Source: Asterionellopsis glacialis (taxonomy: Eukaryota > Bacillariophyta > Plagiogrammaphyceae > Rhaphoneidales > Asterionellopsidaceae). From it: a stretch of DNA of 44,010 nt. The position numbers and the translations under genes are program-made. The notes beneath the pieces are model-generated. The model was not told the origin of the DNA, searched no databases, and saw nothing but the letters and a program-made list of their open reading frames with translations. This document shows positions 1 through 10,245 of this stretch, piece after piece (position 1 is the stretch's first letter; each line of letters starts with the position of its first letter). Location of the stretch: NCBI GenBank assembly GCA_014885115.2, contig WKLE02003029.1:1-44010 (forward strand). The letters run 5' to 3'.

Positions 1-838
1 TTTTTCTTCTGGCTCGCTGATTTTTCTTTTCCACCTCCTCTTCGCCTAGGTCCCAGCTTAGTTGGATAACACGTGGTGGGGGTCTGAGGCGGATCTCGCT
101 TATGGGCAGAGTAGCATCGAACAGATGGCTGTATAGTATCCGCAGTACGTTACTTGGTAGAATCCGAATCTTTATCCGTTTGACCGACCAGCGTACGTAT
201 AAGTCTCTATGGCATCAACGAATGTACCAGGTATAGACCATATTTACTACTGTACCTGGTACAGTTTACCAGGTATTCCTCATTATCGTGACGTGCATTT
301 GTTATGATTCTGGTGATGCACAGTTTTGTCCGAACTCTACGTAACGTCTATTTAACGAGTTGGATTTCATCATCATTATGACGTTATCCGTCTGTTGTTC
401 TGTGCTTATATCCTTTCTGTCGGAGTTTTTTTGTGGTCAAAAGAACTAAGAAAAGGCCATTTCTTGTTTGTATTGTTGACACTATTTATTAAATACATAT
501 TACGAGTACCTGGTACAAGTGGGATCTATTTTAAAAGCTCGTATGATATTCCGACTATTAAAAGAAGTTTAAGTGTTTTTGAAGTGTCTCTTTCTTTCGT
601 TCTTTGTTTGTTCTTGACATATTGTGCTCAAAGTTGTCTTCATTCTGGTTGTTTCAATCAGATGCTTATGATCGATTCGTCGAACAAGATCAAAGTCAGC
701 ATTAACATTTGTGTCAGCAAACAATCGGCTTGCCAAGAATACAACGCACATACTAGGACCTATACTTCTGTGACATTACTTCAAAAGTAGAATTTAGCGA
801 GAAGTCTCGTTTTCTTAAAGAGAGAAACAAGTGCAATC
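1..838. other. Left-edge spacer with GTACC-type palindromes
   Basis: I see no supportable gene here. The longest open frame (395-790) has no ATG at its start and a Phe/Leu/Ser-rich translation without a recognisable domain. The spacer holds several copies of a short palindromic word: tgtacctggtaca at 251-263 (perfect apart from its centre), close variants at about 223-235 and 265-277, and gtacctggtac at 506-516. The same word recurs near 28.2 kb and 39.6 kb. The last part is the presumed promoter and 5' leader of the methyltransferase that starts at 839. Confidence 0.55.
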
Positions 839-1561
839 ATGGTGAAGCTCGGTGGCAAACGATTCAAAAGGCCATTTCAAAAAATTGAAACCGAATACGA
901 TCAAGCTGCATCAAAATATGATAAAAAGTGGTCATCCTATACTGCAAGGTCAATCGATAGTGCCTTGAAAAGAAAACAAACGTTCTTCCAAGAAATCGAC
1001 GAATTGACACCTAATGGCGAAACTTGCCATGTTCTTGATATTGGCTCAGGAACAGGTGCATTTGCATTTGCTATTCATGAAAAATTCCCGCATTGGAAAA
1101 TAACATGCTTTGATTTATCAGCAGAAATGTTACGTCAAGCAGAAAAGAAAAACTGGTCTCCGAGGAACAATATTCAATTTGTCAAAGGTAGTAGCAATCA
1201 CTTACCCTTTCCCGACAATCACTTTGACGTCGTAACAACGGTATCTTCATTTCATTTTTGGAATGATTTTGAAGCGTGCTTAAATGAGATTCGCCGTGTC
1301 TTGCGGCCAAATGGTACATTGATGCTTACAGATTGGTGTGGTGACTTTTTGTCTTGTAAAATATGTTCTACTGTTTTGAAAGTAAGAGGTTACGGAAAGG
1401 AGTCATGGACTATTCTTGGTCAAGACTACGTTAGATCCCTGTTATCAAATGCAGGCTTTCATATGAAAATCGAAGAATCGTATAGGATCCAACTCCGTTT
1501 ACTCCGTATTGGACCTCGATGGGGGATGATGTCCTTTGTTGCTACGCCTCTTGAAATCTAG
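839..1561 (+). CDS. Class I SAM-dependent methyltransferase
   Basis: A single-exon protein of 240 residues. The Rossmann-type methyltransferase fold is clear: motif I is VLDIGSGTGAFAFAI (about residues 65-79), followed by CFDLSAEML (acidic residue that contacts the SAM ribose), a motif with LPFPDNHFDVV (about 123-133), and the post-motif RRVLRPNGTLML. This is the Methyltransf_11 arrangement, shared with UbiE-type and many small-molecule methyltransferases. The N-terminal YDQAASKYDKKW stretch resembles the cap of such enzymes. There is no signal peptide, so it is probably cytosolic. The substrate cannot be told from sequence. The start is the first ATG of the frame. It lies convergent to the epimerase gene, with about 580 bases between the stops. 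Confidence 0.85.
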   Translation: MVKLGGKRFKRPFQKIETEYDQAASKYDKKWSSYTARSIDSALKRKQTFFQEIDELTPNGETCHVLDIGSGTGAFAFAIHEKFPHWKITCFDLSAEMLRQAEKKNWSPRNNIQFVKGSSNHLPFPDNHFDVVTTVSSFHFWNDFEACLNEIRRVLRPNGTLMLTDWCGDFLSCKICSTVLKVRGYGKESWTILGQDYVRSLLSNAGFHMKIEESYRIQLRLLRIGPRWGMMSFVATPLEI

Positions 1562-2139
1562 AAGATAAATTGAAAAGCTACTGAAAAGGTAGAGAAGAAG
1601 TGATATTAGATATTAGATTAGAAAACTAAGAAAATAGATACGTACAGTATTTATATTTGTTAAATGCACTTGCTAATGAAGCTTCTATAATGTTTTTAAA
1701 CCGTAACCTGCTGCGACCCATTGATTGTAAAATACACCCTTTTAGACCCAGTCAGACTTCTTCTTGACTGCTAAGATTATCTTTAAAACAAGAATTGCAA
1801 CCTGAGTCCATAGTTTGATCCGACTTGTTATGTGCTGAGAAGGATGAACTCCAACACTTTCAAAGGTAGCAAGCCAGTTAGGTATACACCACATTTGTAC
1901 CTGTGACACACGGTAGTGAAAGAAATGGCTGATATCAAAGTTTCTTCATGTATAATAGTCCTGGTTTGAAAGAAATCGATTATTTTGCTTTAGGATACAC
2001 ATAGTGTTTTTTCCGATACGATTCGGTCACGAAAAAAGAAGATCTTTTTTATGATGCAGGTTCAAAGGTATTGTAGCCACGAGACATAAAACTGCATTCT
2101 CTTTTATGTCGAGTTGATTTTTAAAATCTTTCCTTGTTT
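1562..2139. other. Convergent spacer, nothing recognised
   Basis: About 580 bases between the methyltransferase and epimerase stop codons. It should hold both 3' untranslated regions. I see no open frame of note, repeat or RNA gene. Confidence 0.5.
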
Positions 2140-2904
2140 TTACCTTTTACGAGCTTCCATTTCATCCTTATCAGATCGTAAGGGAGTAAGCTCATCATCA
2201 GCCTTACCATTTCCCAATTTTTCAACACACCTTTGCATGGTGGTAATGTTATGTGACATATCTTCTGCCTTGTATACACCTGATCCAGAAACAAATAAAT
2301 TAGCACCAGCTTCAGCACCCTTTGCAATCGTATGTGGTTTCACACCACCATCTAGGGCAATGTCTAAGTTTGGGTACTTTTCACGCAATGTCTTCACCTT
2401 GGTCATCATACTTTCAATAAAGGATTGGCCACCTTTACCAGGGTACACTGTCATAATCATTGCTAAATCAATTTGATCAGCATATTTCAAAATTGCTTCT
2501 GTAGGTGTATCAGGACTGATGACAAGTCCGACCTTCATATTATGAGCCTTGATGGAATCAATAACTTCTTGTGTAATACCGCGTGGTTCCGTGGCCTCGT
2601 AGTGAAATGAATAACACAACAAACCAGGTTTGGATCCATGTGCCTTGGCAACTTGTGCAACCCAGTTTTCAGGATGAGTTGTCATCATATGACAATCAAA
2701 GAATGTATCAGGGATATGACGACGTAAACATTCGATAACATATGGACCAAAACTAATAGTTGGTACAAAATGCCCATCCATAACATCTAAATGTAAATAT
2801 GTTGCACCTGCCTTCAAGGCACGGTTAGCTTCATCTGCCAAACATGCCATATCAGAATCTAGGACACTAGGTCCAATCATAGCTTTACAACAATGGTACG
2901 GCAT
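2140..2904 (-). CDS. RPE: Ribulose-phosphate 3-epimerase, probably cytosolic
   Basis: Interconverts ribulose 5-phosphate and xylulose 5-phosphate in the pentose phosphate pathway. The 254-residue protein shows the full TIM-barrel signature: IGPSVLDSD at the start, HLDVMDGHFVP (metal-binding His and catalytic Asp), DCHMM, GLVISPDTP, MTVYPGKGGQSFI, and DGGVKPHTI with the second catalytic Asp, then FVSGSGVY for phosphate binding. Bacterial and plastid forms are about 220-230 residues; this one has an extra charged tail of about 25 residues ending EARKR. There is no signal peptide or transit leader before the barrel, so I infer the cytosolic isoenzyme rather than the Calvin-cycle form. The ATG chosen is the first in frame. 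It diverges from the sulfotransferase-like gene. Confidence 0.95.
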   Translation of the reverse strand: MPYHCCKAMIGPSVLDSDMACLADEANRALKAGATYLHLDVMDGHFVPTISFGPYVIECLRRHIPDTFFDCHMMTTHPENWVAQVAKAHGSKPGLLCYSFHYEATEPRGITQEVIDSIKAHNMKVGLVISPDTPTEAILKYADQIDLAMIMTVYPGKGGQSFIESMMTKVKTLREKYPNLDIALDGGVKPHTIAKGAEAGANLFVSGSGVYKAEDMSHNITTMQRCVEKLGNGKADDELTPLRSDKDEMEARKR

Positions 2905-3425
2905 CTTTTTTCGTTTTTAATTTTAAAAAAAAACAAGCAAATGCAACAAGAAAAGATATCAATGAATGATGAGATTCACACGTCTTGTCAGAAACAAAAA
3001 ACAAGTATGAGAAAAAAGTGTGTGGTAGTGCGAACAAACCAAAGCAGAGCGTCGATCGATCGAGATGACAGATCTGACATCAATAAGAAAATTTTTGATT
3101 TTTGTTTTTTCTTGGCCCCTTGCTTATTTGCACGTCTGTCCGGATTTATGAAAATTTCCGAATTAAAATTGCTCTGGAATTGATGAATTCCACATTCCGG
3201 TTCAAGATCTGACCGTTTGAGGCCGAACCCGAACTGTAAAAACACGGAGAGCGAGAAACGAAACAGAAATCGTAAAAAGTGAGATAGAGACAATGACAAT
3301 AGGGGCGTGGGACCAGGAACAACCTGGACAGCTAATAATAATAATATAAATAAGTGCTCCACGAATGAATAGGCTTGAGGTCAATACTAAAATATATTCC
3401 GATAGGAGAGGAAAGGAAGAAAATA
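2905..3425. promoter_or_regulatory. Divergent promoter region, epimerase / sulfotransferase-like gene
   Basis: About 520 bases between two divergent start codons, so it must contain both promoters, possibly shared. Open frames here lack convincing coding character. A run of taataataataatat sits at about 3333-3350, 75-95 bases before the sulfotransferase-like ATG. I cannot assign a specific transcription-factor site. Confidence 0.4.
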
Positions 3426-4298
3426 ATGAGCAGGATCCGTAATACAAGTACCGTTTCCATATTTGCATACGGTCTTCTTTTAGGACTATGTTCCATGTAC
3501 TTGAGCACGCACAGATATCATGTTTTCCAACAATATACGGTGGAAACATTGGATTCTTTCCATTATCCAAGCAGCGAACATCCTGATATTGAATTGGGTA
3601 ATCAGCATTATCATGAGAAAACCCCACATTCCTTGGGGAACTCGATGAATCTTACCGAAAAAGAAATACTACAACGTGTCGGAGGTTGGCCTAATCCTAC
3701 AGTCGTTGTGGGTTTACCCAAAGCTGGGACGTCTAGCATAGCAGACTATTTCAAATGTGGTGGAATTCAACGCGTTTCTCACCATAGATGTATCAACCGA
3801 GCATGTGGCGCCCTCATACAAAAGAATGTGCAACAGAAGAAGGCTCCATTACGCAGAACAGGACGGTCGGATGTGTACGCTCAGATAGATGTTGAATTCA
3901 ATGTGCAGAAGGGATTACCATGTTACTTTCCTCAAATTGAAGCTTTAGATGAAATTCATGCAGCTCATCCACAAAGTACATTTATACTGAATACAAGAAA
4001 CGTTACATCGTGGGTCAAAAGTATCCAAACATGGTCAGGAATGAGTCGTCGATTAGGTTTGTGTAACATAAGTGGTTTTCCACCTGAAATAGATCCAAGT
4101 GATAAAGCGCTAGAATTATTTTTTAATTCTCATATTGAACGCGTTCAAAAATTTGTTCAACAGTACCCATCCCACAAACTTGTTGAAGTCCCCATTGATT
4201 CATCATCAGCTGGTGCAATTCTTGAAAATGCGTTTGGAATTACACAAACATGTTGGGGGCATAAAAATAAGAAGAAATTATCTAAAGACCGTGACTAG
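3426..4298 (+). CDS. Sulfotransferase-like type II membrane protein
   Basis: A 290-residue protein with an N-terminal hydrophobic anchor (about residues 8-27, FAYGLLLGLCSMY), predicting a Golgi type II topology. The P-loop-like 5'-phosphosulfate loop is VVGLPKAGTSSIADYF (about 94-109), and the 3'-phosphate-binding element is ILNTRNVTSWVKSI (about 187-200) with the expected Arg and Ser. Both bind the donor PAPS in known sulfotransferases. The C-terminus keeps HKLVEVPIDSSSAGAILENAFGI-like spacing, as in short algal members, where a Leu/Ile-rich helix follows the catalytic core. I start at ATG 3426; the frame extends upstream only through a TTG. The acceptor is unknown, perhaps a polysaccharide or glycoprotein of the cell covering. 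Confidence 0.75.
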   Translation: MSRIRNTSTVSIFAYGLLLGLCSMYLSTHRYHVFQQYTVETLDSFHYPSSEHPDIELGNQHYHEKTPHSLGNSMNLTEKEILQRVGGWPNPTVVVGLPKAGTSSIADYFKCGGIQRVSHHRCINRACGALIQKNVQQKKAPLRRTGRSDVYAQIDVEFNVQKGLPCYFPQIEALDEIHAAHPQSTFILNTRNVTSWVKSIQTWSGMSRRLGLCNISGFPPEIDPSDKALELFFNSHIERVQKFVQQYPSHKLVEVPIDSSSAGAILENAFGITQTCWGHKNKKKLSKDRD

Positions 4299-4893
4299 TG
4301 TCCTCTTGATAGCAGTGAGGTCAGTTTAGAAGTTGTCATGGAAAGATGATTATAACATTGACATTGCTTGATAGCGGTATTCGTTCACAAACGCCATTCT
4401 GAAACTGTTGGATGTTACAATGTGGAAAAAGGATGAACGAAATGGTTTGAGATACAGATTACGATTGAAATGCATTGGTGATTTCTTCGATACTAGTTGT
4501 ACCACCTGTTGTGGCAGCTGAAGAAGTCGTCATTTATTCCATTGCCGAGATGATGAGACGAGGATCCCCAACCAAGAAAAGAGCACTTTCCTACAGGTTT
4601 AAGATGCATTGAAAGTTAATGGTGACACCCAAGCTCATTTCAAACAGTATGATATAAGCACTGGGATTATAAGTGATGCCTTTAATCTTAGTGAATACAA
4701 TATGCGACAGTCGCTGACCTTTGCATGTTCTTCTCATGCCAAAATGGATGATTTTGTTTTCATTTCCCCACTGATGTTCTTTCGCATCTTTACCCTGAAA
4801 TATGAAACCATATGATAAAGACGAAGGACACCACACCGAGAGAAGACAAACTATGTTTCTGAGTATATAAAAATTCACTCTATGGTGAATACT
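4299..4893. other. Convergent spacer with a short unassigned open stretch
   Basis: About 595 bases between the stops of the sulfotransferase-like and nuclease genes. One stop-to-stop frame on the plus strand, about 4470-4613, has somewhat protein-like composition (contains EEVVIYSIAEMMRRGS) but no good start, domain or splice sites. It may be chance or the remnant of an old exon. Nothing else is recognised. Confidence 0.35.
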
Positions 4894-6876
4894 TTAATCC
4901 AAAAAAAGACTCGTATGACTCTCATTAGCTACTCTTTGAATGTCTCTGTGTTTGATGATATCTAAAACTTCCACAGTATCACATAATTGCCTTGTCCACT
5001 TGACAAATTTCTCGTATCTACTAGAGATTTCTGGGTTTGGGTCATCCCAAAAAAAGTTGGTAGGAGGTTCATCTTCCTTTTCGACATGGTCGGCTTGGAA
5101 TTTGTTTAACCAATATATCATTTCATCAATCCATTCATCATTGCGATAAATTCGCAGGACAGCTGCACCACTGGTAGCTGTCTGACGTACCATGACAGCA
5201 GATTCACATTCAACGCCAACACAAAACATTTCCATCATTAATTGTGGAATATATACAGGTGGGACAGTCGGATTATCAAAGGGCATATCGCGTATTGTAT
5301 ACACATGTTTCGGCTTGTTGGGAGGTGAGAATCGTTTCCCCCATGAGGATGATGTCGTGACGAATGGACAATGATTCTTCACTTCCAATGCTTCCACGGT
5401 ACCATCTGGATAACAAAGTAAAGCATCTGGTGATGCACCCACTAATAAGGAGGATCCAGTAATAGTATTACCATTGATAGCATCAACGGTAGTAATATTA
5501 TTTAAACGTAATCCAGCACCACACATACCAACTTCTTTTACCTTAATGTTTGGTTCTTTCTTCCAAAAGTAGTTGAGTGCTGTCAAAACAGATGTTGCTT
5601 CTTGCGCATTACCCCAATTCATCCGTACTGACATACCTACATTTGTCGTATTGTAACGCTGTGCCTTGATACGTCGACTTTGTCGTTCCTTTGCCTCTAA
5701 CTGAGGTAAATATTTAGCAGCAAATGGATAAACGCTTTTGTTTTTTTTGTTGCTGTTGTGTGGGTTAATCCAGATTCGATCCTTATTGTTGTTGTTATAA
5801 TTGTTGTTATTGTTGTTTGTGACATCACGATTGCTGTTGCTTCCAACACTTCCACCCTCTGGTGTGGGTGGTGTACATAATTCATCATTAACTTCTTGCA
5901 ATGTTCGTAATGCGGAACGTCGTAATCTATGGTAGGCACCTGAACCACCTCGTAACCATGATTTAGGTACACCTAGTGCCCTCCCAGCCTTGGGTTCTAA
6001 CAAACCCAAGGCAGCTACAGCTTGAGATGTTGTACATCTTCCATCATGAAGTACATCCCATTGCCATGAATCTTGACGAAAGTTTCGTGCATCTTCCATG
6101 GTATCTATTTTTGTGATTGTATCAGATGGTGGTAATGGTATAAAATGTGGGTGTTCCCTTAAATGTTCGAGTGGAATGGCTCTCCATTCAATGTCAGGTA
6201 AATTGCCATATACAGATCTCCTTTTGTTCTTTTTCTTCTTGTTGTTTTTTTGTTTTCGACGATTACTATTGTTAGTTTTCTTTCGCATAGACAATGTTGT
6301 GGATGACAAGGTTACATTATTACTCTTGGATGATGATAATGATGTAGTGTCAGTACTTTCATTGTCCTTGTTATTCAAGCTTTGATTACTTGTAGTATCT
6401 GTTTGAGTTTGAGTTTGTTGTTGTTGTTGTTGCTGTTGCTGTTGTTGTTGATTTTGACGACGACGACGATCTCGTTTACGGCTTTGATTCTTTCGATTCC
6501 TACTGTTTTTATTTATTTTTGGTTCATCAGCACTACCACTTGTATCCGCAAATGATGATGGTGATGATGTCATGGAAAGAATTATATTCGTCGACGTTGA
6601 TCCTTGTGGAGATGATAATATGGATGATGACATTGCTTGAGATGGTATTAGAAACGTTGGTGGTAATCTTTGTTGTGACAAGGAGGATGTTTTCACATTA
6701 TTGTTTCGTATGCTTTTTGTACATGTTTCATCAGACCCTACTACAATTTTAGGAGATATCTTTTGAGTACCCAGTTTTACTTGAGAAGGAATAATTAATG
6801 AACATGTTGTTGTGTGCGGTTGATCAAGCATAATAATAATTGTCAATAACAAAATAAACAGTAACTTTCTTTTCAT
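4894..6876 (-). CDS. PD-(D/E)XK nuclease, YqaJ/lambda-exonuclease-like, with signal peptide
   Basis: A 660-residue single-exon protein. Residues 1-26 (KLLFILLLTIIIML core) are a strong signal peptide. A disordered Ser/Thr/Asn/Lys region with a run of about 12 Gln (about 143-155) follows. The conserved part begins near 225 (YGNLPDIEWRAIPL) and includes a helical region to about 330. The catalytic core is GASPDALL (metal-binding Asp near 478), then ALEVKNHCPF (Glu near 497, Lys near 499) and VYIPQLMMEMFCVG (Gln near 545): the D...ExK...Q order of the YqaJ/lambda-exonuclease branch. It presumably degrades or trims DNA in an organelle or in the secretory path. The peptide after the signal lacks an obvious Phe at +1, so plastid import is not certain. 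It diverges from the DMAP1 gene. Confidence 0.75.
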   Translation of the reverse strand: MKRKLLFILLLTIIIMLDQPHTTTCSLIIPSQVKLGTQKISPKIVVGSDETCTKSIRNNNVKTSSLSQQRLPPTFLIPSQAMSSSILSSPQGSTSTNIILSMTSSPSSFADTSGSADEPKINKNSRNRKNQSRKRDRRRRQNQQQQQQQQQQQQTQTQTDTTSNQSLNNKDNESTDTTSLSSSKSNNVTLSSTTLSMRKKTNNSNRRKQKNNKKKKNKRRSVYGNLPDIEWRAIPLEHLREHPHFIPLPPSDTITKIDTMEDARNFRQDSWQWDVLHDGRCTTSQAVAALGLLEPKAGRALGVPKSWLRGGSGAYHRLRRSALRTLQEVNDELCTPPTPEGGSVGSNSNRDVTNNNNNNYNNNNKDRIWINPHNSNKKNKSVYPFAAKYLPQLEAKERQSRRIKAQRYNTTNVGMSVRMNWGNAQEATSVLTALNYFWKKEPNIKVKEVGMCGAGLRLNNITTVDAINGNTITGSSLLVGASPDALLCYPDGTVEALEVKNHCPFVTTSSSWGKRFSPPNKPKHVYTIRDMPFDNPTVPPVYIPQLMMEMFCVGVECESAVMVRQTATSGAAVLRIYRNDEWIDEMIYWLNKFQADHVEKEDEPPTNFFWDDPNPEISSRYEKFVKWTRQLCDTVEVLDIIKHRDIQRVANESHTSLFLD

Positions 6877-7661
6877 GGCGTTCTGTGTCCCCCCAAGACA
6901 AATAATAAAATCTACGGTGGCCGGTCTGCACTTGTTCTAGTAGGATTAGTCCTACACCACACACTGGAGAGAAAGAGAAAGGCTTGATGGTCAGGCGTCT
7001 TGCGTCTCGCAATCTGGATCGAATGAAATCTCTCGGACTCTAGAGAGGACCCTCTAGAGTATTAAAAAATGACAAAAAGGTGAGTCAGACGGAACAGTTC
7101 CCTGCCGTATGGACAGAGGAGAATACCTACTCTGCTGTTAGATTGCCAGATTTTTGGCGTCGGCAGAGAGAAAAATGAGTTCCTTCGAATAATACCAATA
7201 CAGCCCCCTTCCTATGTAACATTATTTTAGCATTGATTAGGTGTATGGTAATATTTCATCTCATTTGTTTTTCAGTATTCCGTAAAAAATACCGTAGTAG
7301 GTTTAACGTATTTTCCCATATGATTGAAATAATGGTAAAATTGAAAAATTATAAAGTATTTAAGAACAGCGATTCAAGCACGAAAGAGGTGCGGGACGGA
7401 TGGATAGACGAACAGACGGAGATCATCGCTTTCCCTCAATTTTCCCCTCTCACCTGGAGGCGGGCGGCTGCAGCATTATTATTTGAGCACTGCAAATCTC
7501 GACATGTGTCGGTGTCACAGACCATAGTATTATAACAACATAATATTATTATAGTGTTGTTGCTGGTGTTTTTAATAAGCCAATGGCATGATATCGAACA
7601 CCCGTTACTACTAGCGGTCACATTTTAGAAGAAAAAAAAAGAACTATTCGTACATATAACC
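6877..7661. promoter_or_regulatory. Divergent promoter region, nuclease / DMAP1
   Basis: About 785 bases between divergent start codons. It contains a small inverted repeat with 9-base perfect arms (actctagag at 7037-7045 and ctctagagt at 7052-7060, 6-base gap). The open frames inside have no recognisable content. Promoters of both genes must lie here; I see no clear TATA box for either. Confidence 0.4.
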
Positions 7662-10010
7662 ATGAGTGACGTTGCTCAAATTTTATCAGGTACTTTATCA
7701 TCGCAACAACAAGTCGTAGTAGGAGCATCAACAGCAAGTGGAGTTCCGGTGGGGACAGCGGGTACTGCGGCCTCCGAATCAGCCTTGTCAGGTGTGTCAT
7801 CCGATGCTGGTGCTGGTGCTGGTGCACTCATGTCGACTACTACGAATTCTACTACGAGTGCCATTACCAATAATAACAATAATAATAATAATAATGCCGC
7901 CAACACAACAATTGCACCACCACCTCCACCACCGATAAGTCATCATCCATCCCGATCCATGAAAATGTCAGGAATGTCACGTGAAGTCATGGAATTAATG
8001 TCTGGTAAGCAAGATACGGCATCAGCAGCCTTACCACCTATTGTACCATCCTTGAGTGGTAACACGATATCATCAGCATCCATGGGTGGTGGTAATCAAG
8101 GTACAACGACTGCTGCCACAGTCACTGGAGGAGGAGATGCCGGTGGAACAGGTACCACCACCACAGCAGCAACAATGAAACCAGTTGAAGATACGACTAT
8201 CAAAATTGGAAATCGATTTATATCTTCCAATAAACCAGCAAGGTCATGGGTATGGGCACCGTTTGCATCGTCGGCGCGGACAGATGGTGCCATGTTTAAA
8301 CATTGGGTACGAGCGGGTGTCGAATATCCTGATTATCCATATGCAAGATTTGATATACATTTAGATCCAATCACCTATACACAAGAGGAATATTTTAAAT
8401 TCTTAAAAAGTGATTCATGGACCAAAAGTGAAACTGATTTGTTGATGGAATTGGCACGTAAATTTGAATTACGTTGGGTCATTATACATGATCGATGGAC
8501 TGAAACATTTTCATATGAAAATACTAGTAATAATGACAATGATGGTGGTAGTGATGGTGCAGGAGATACAAAGGCTTTATCATCCAATAACAACAATAAC
8601 AACAATAATAATAGCGGTGGCGGACAACGTAAAATTGAAGATTTACAATATCGGTATTATCATGTTGCTGCTATATTGGCTCAAAGTCGTGTAGCTCAAG
8701 AGGCTGCATCTGAAGTAAAGGAATTGGTATCCAAGGCACCACCCACAGTTGATACAGATGAAAATAAAGCCTTGGCTGAAAAAATTGTATTGGAACAGGC
8801 AGCTGCCCGTGCTATAGCTACAACAGATCCACAAAATCAACCCTTGATCCCTGTCGTGGGGACTGGAACAACTAATAAGGATGTATTTGATTTACAAAAA
8901 GAAAGGGAACGTCGTGCGCATATGGAATTGGTATGGAATAGGACAAAAGAAGAAGAAGCGGAAGAAGCGGAATTACGTAAGGAATTGCGTTTGGTCGAAG
9001 CACAAATACGTAAATTAAAGAAAAGTGGTGGACATATATTGGCAGCAGCAACTGCAGCTGGTGTGGGTGGTACAGGTGCAGGAGGAGGAGGAGGAATCGC
9101 TGGTGCAAGTGGACCACCATCACGTAACGTATCACGATCTGTGACACCTATACCAACGTCAGGGGCTGGTGGTGTAGGAGCTGGAGCTGGTACAGGCACT
9201 GGTGGTGCGGGTATACCTGCTGGAGCAGTTATGGTGTCGGATTCACGTTTGTTAGATCAATGCTTTGCATCTACAGCACCCACACCCATGCCACAAACAC
9301 CGTACTTGCAATCAGGACGTTTAGTCCCCCCAGCTACAGGTGGACAAGTTGGTTTGAACAAAACAACATTAAAACGAATGGATGAAGTTTTGGAACAATT
9401 AAAAATACCACAACGTCCAATCCCAACGAAACGTGTGTGCGATTTGTATGATACAGTCCGTAAAGATGTATTGACATTGCTAACCTTACAAAAAATGGTG
9501 TTACAAAAAGAAGGACAATTACAAAGTAAACGTTTAAGATTGTCTAAGCTAGGTGGGGGTACTGGTGCTATGAGTGAAGAAATGCTTTTAGGTGTTGCAC
9601 CTGCACCACCCCCAGCACCAGCACCATCATCAAGTGGTGGTGGTACTGGAGGATCTCGATCCAAAAGTGGTAGTGGTGGTTCCAAATCTAAATCAAAAAG
9701 CGGAGGAAAAAGCAAAAGTAAATCATCTTCCTCAGGAGGAAAAGAAAGTGGAACTACCGGTGGGGGTGGAGGAGACGGAACAACAAGTACTACCACTACT
9801 ACAAAAAAGAAAAAGATTGTCAAACGGAAGAAAAAATCATCAAAAGATAAAGATGGTAGTAAAAAGAGTGATGGTGGCAAATCACCGACGACAGCAGGAG
9901 CTGCAACATCTGGACAAACAACCGCAAGTAGTGACCCCAAAGGCACCAGTGCAACCACAACCAATACCGATGATAAGCAGCCAAGCAAGAAACGGGCAAA
10001 GAAAAGCTAA
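7662..10010 (+). CDS. DMAP1: DMAP1/SWC4-like subunit of SWR1 and NuA4/TIP60 complexes
   Basis: A chromatin protein, 782 residues, single exon. DMAP1/SWC4 is shared by the H2A.Z-loading SWR1/SRCAP complex and the NuA4/TIP60 acetyltransferase complex. The family core is at about residues 180-335: WVWAPFASSARTDGAMFKHW, then DYPYARFD, YTQEEYFKFL and the SANT-like WTKSETDLLMELARKFELRW, ending in IEDLQYRYYHV. The core is interrupted by an Asn/Gly/Ser loop near 290-325. A coiled stretch follows (about 415-455), and the C-terminal DMAP1 domain (about 567-630) contains LKRMDEVLEQLKIPQRPIPT and a leucine-rich helix. The tail is Gly/Ser/Lys rich with a strong nuclear signal (KKKKIVKRKKK). Animal DMAP1 is about 467 residues; low-complexity inserts explain the excess. 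Confidence 0.9.
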   Translation: MSDVAQILSGTLSSQQQVVVGASTASGVPVGTAGTAASESALSGVSSDAGAGAGALMSTTTNSTTSAITNNNNNNNNNAANTTIAPPPPPPISHHPSRSMKMSGMSREVMELMSGKQDTASAALPPIVPSLSGNTISSASMGGGNQGTTTAATVTGGGDAGGTGTTTTAATMKPVEDTTIKIGNRFISSNKPARSWVWAPFASSARTDGAMFKHWVRAGVEYPDYPYARFDIHLDPITYTQEEYFKFLKSDSWTKSETDLLMELARKFELRWVIIHDRWTETFSYENTSNNDNDGGSDGAGDTKALSSNNNNNNNNNSGGGQRKIEDLQYRYYHVAAILAQSRVAQEAASEVKELVSKAPPTVDTDENKALAEKIVLEQAAARAIATTDPQNQPLIPVVGTGTTNKDVFDLQKERERRAHMELVWNRTKEEEAEEAELRKELRLVEAQIRKLKKSGGHILAAATAAGVGGTGAGGGGGIAGASGPPSRNVSRSVTPIPTSGAGGVGAGAGTGTGGAGIPAGAVMVSDSRLLDQCFASTAPTPMPQTPYLQSGRLVPPATGGQVGLNKTTLKRMDEVLEQLKIPQRPIPTKRVCDLYDTVRKDVLTLLTLQKMVLQKEGQLQSKRLRLSKLGGGTGAMSEEMLLGVAPAPPPAPAPSSSGGGTGGSRSKSGSGGSKSKSKSGGKSKSKSSSSGGKESGTTGGGGGDGTTSTTTTTKKKKIVKRKKKSSKDKDGSKKSDGGKSPTTAGAATSGQTTASSDPKGTSATTTNTDDKQPSKKRAKKS

Positions 10011-10245
10011 ATAGAATTGAAAAAATTAATAAGTCTTTCTTTTTTTACACCATATAATAATCACATTTCACTCATTTGTACTGTCCGATTTGTTTCAATA
10101 TTTTGCTATGCATGCAATAACTTTGTAAAATCAATATCCATGACTTTGCTTACTTTCTCTGCCAAACACTTCCCATTTTTAAAGTAAACAGGATGTGTAA
10201 ACCATGGGAGAACCAATCAAAAAGTCGCATCTCTGTCTATACGTC

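Noticed and set aside
395..790. 131-codon open frame at the left end
   Set aside because: It begins at a TTG, has no good ATG, no domain and a composition like translated AT-rich spacer.
9257..9988. 243-codon minus-strand frame opposite DMAP1
   Set aside because: It is a mirror of the repetitive Gly/Ser/Lys coding sequence and has no independent features.
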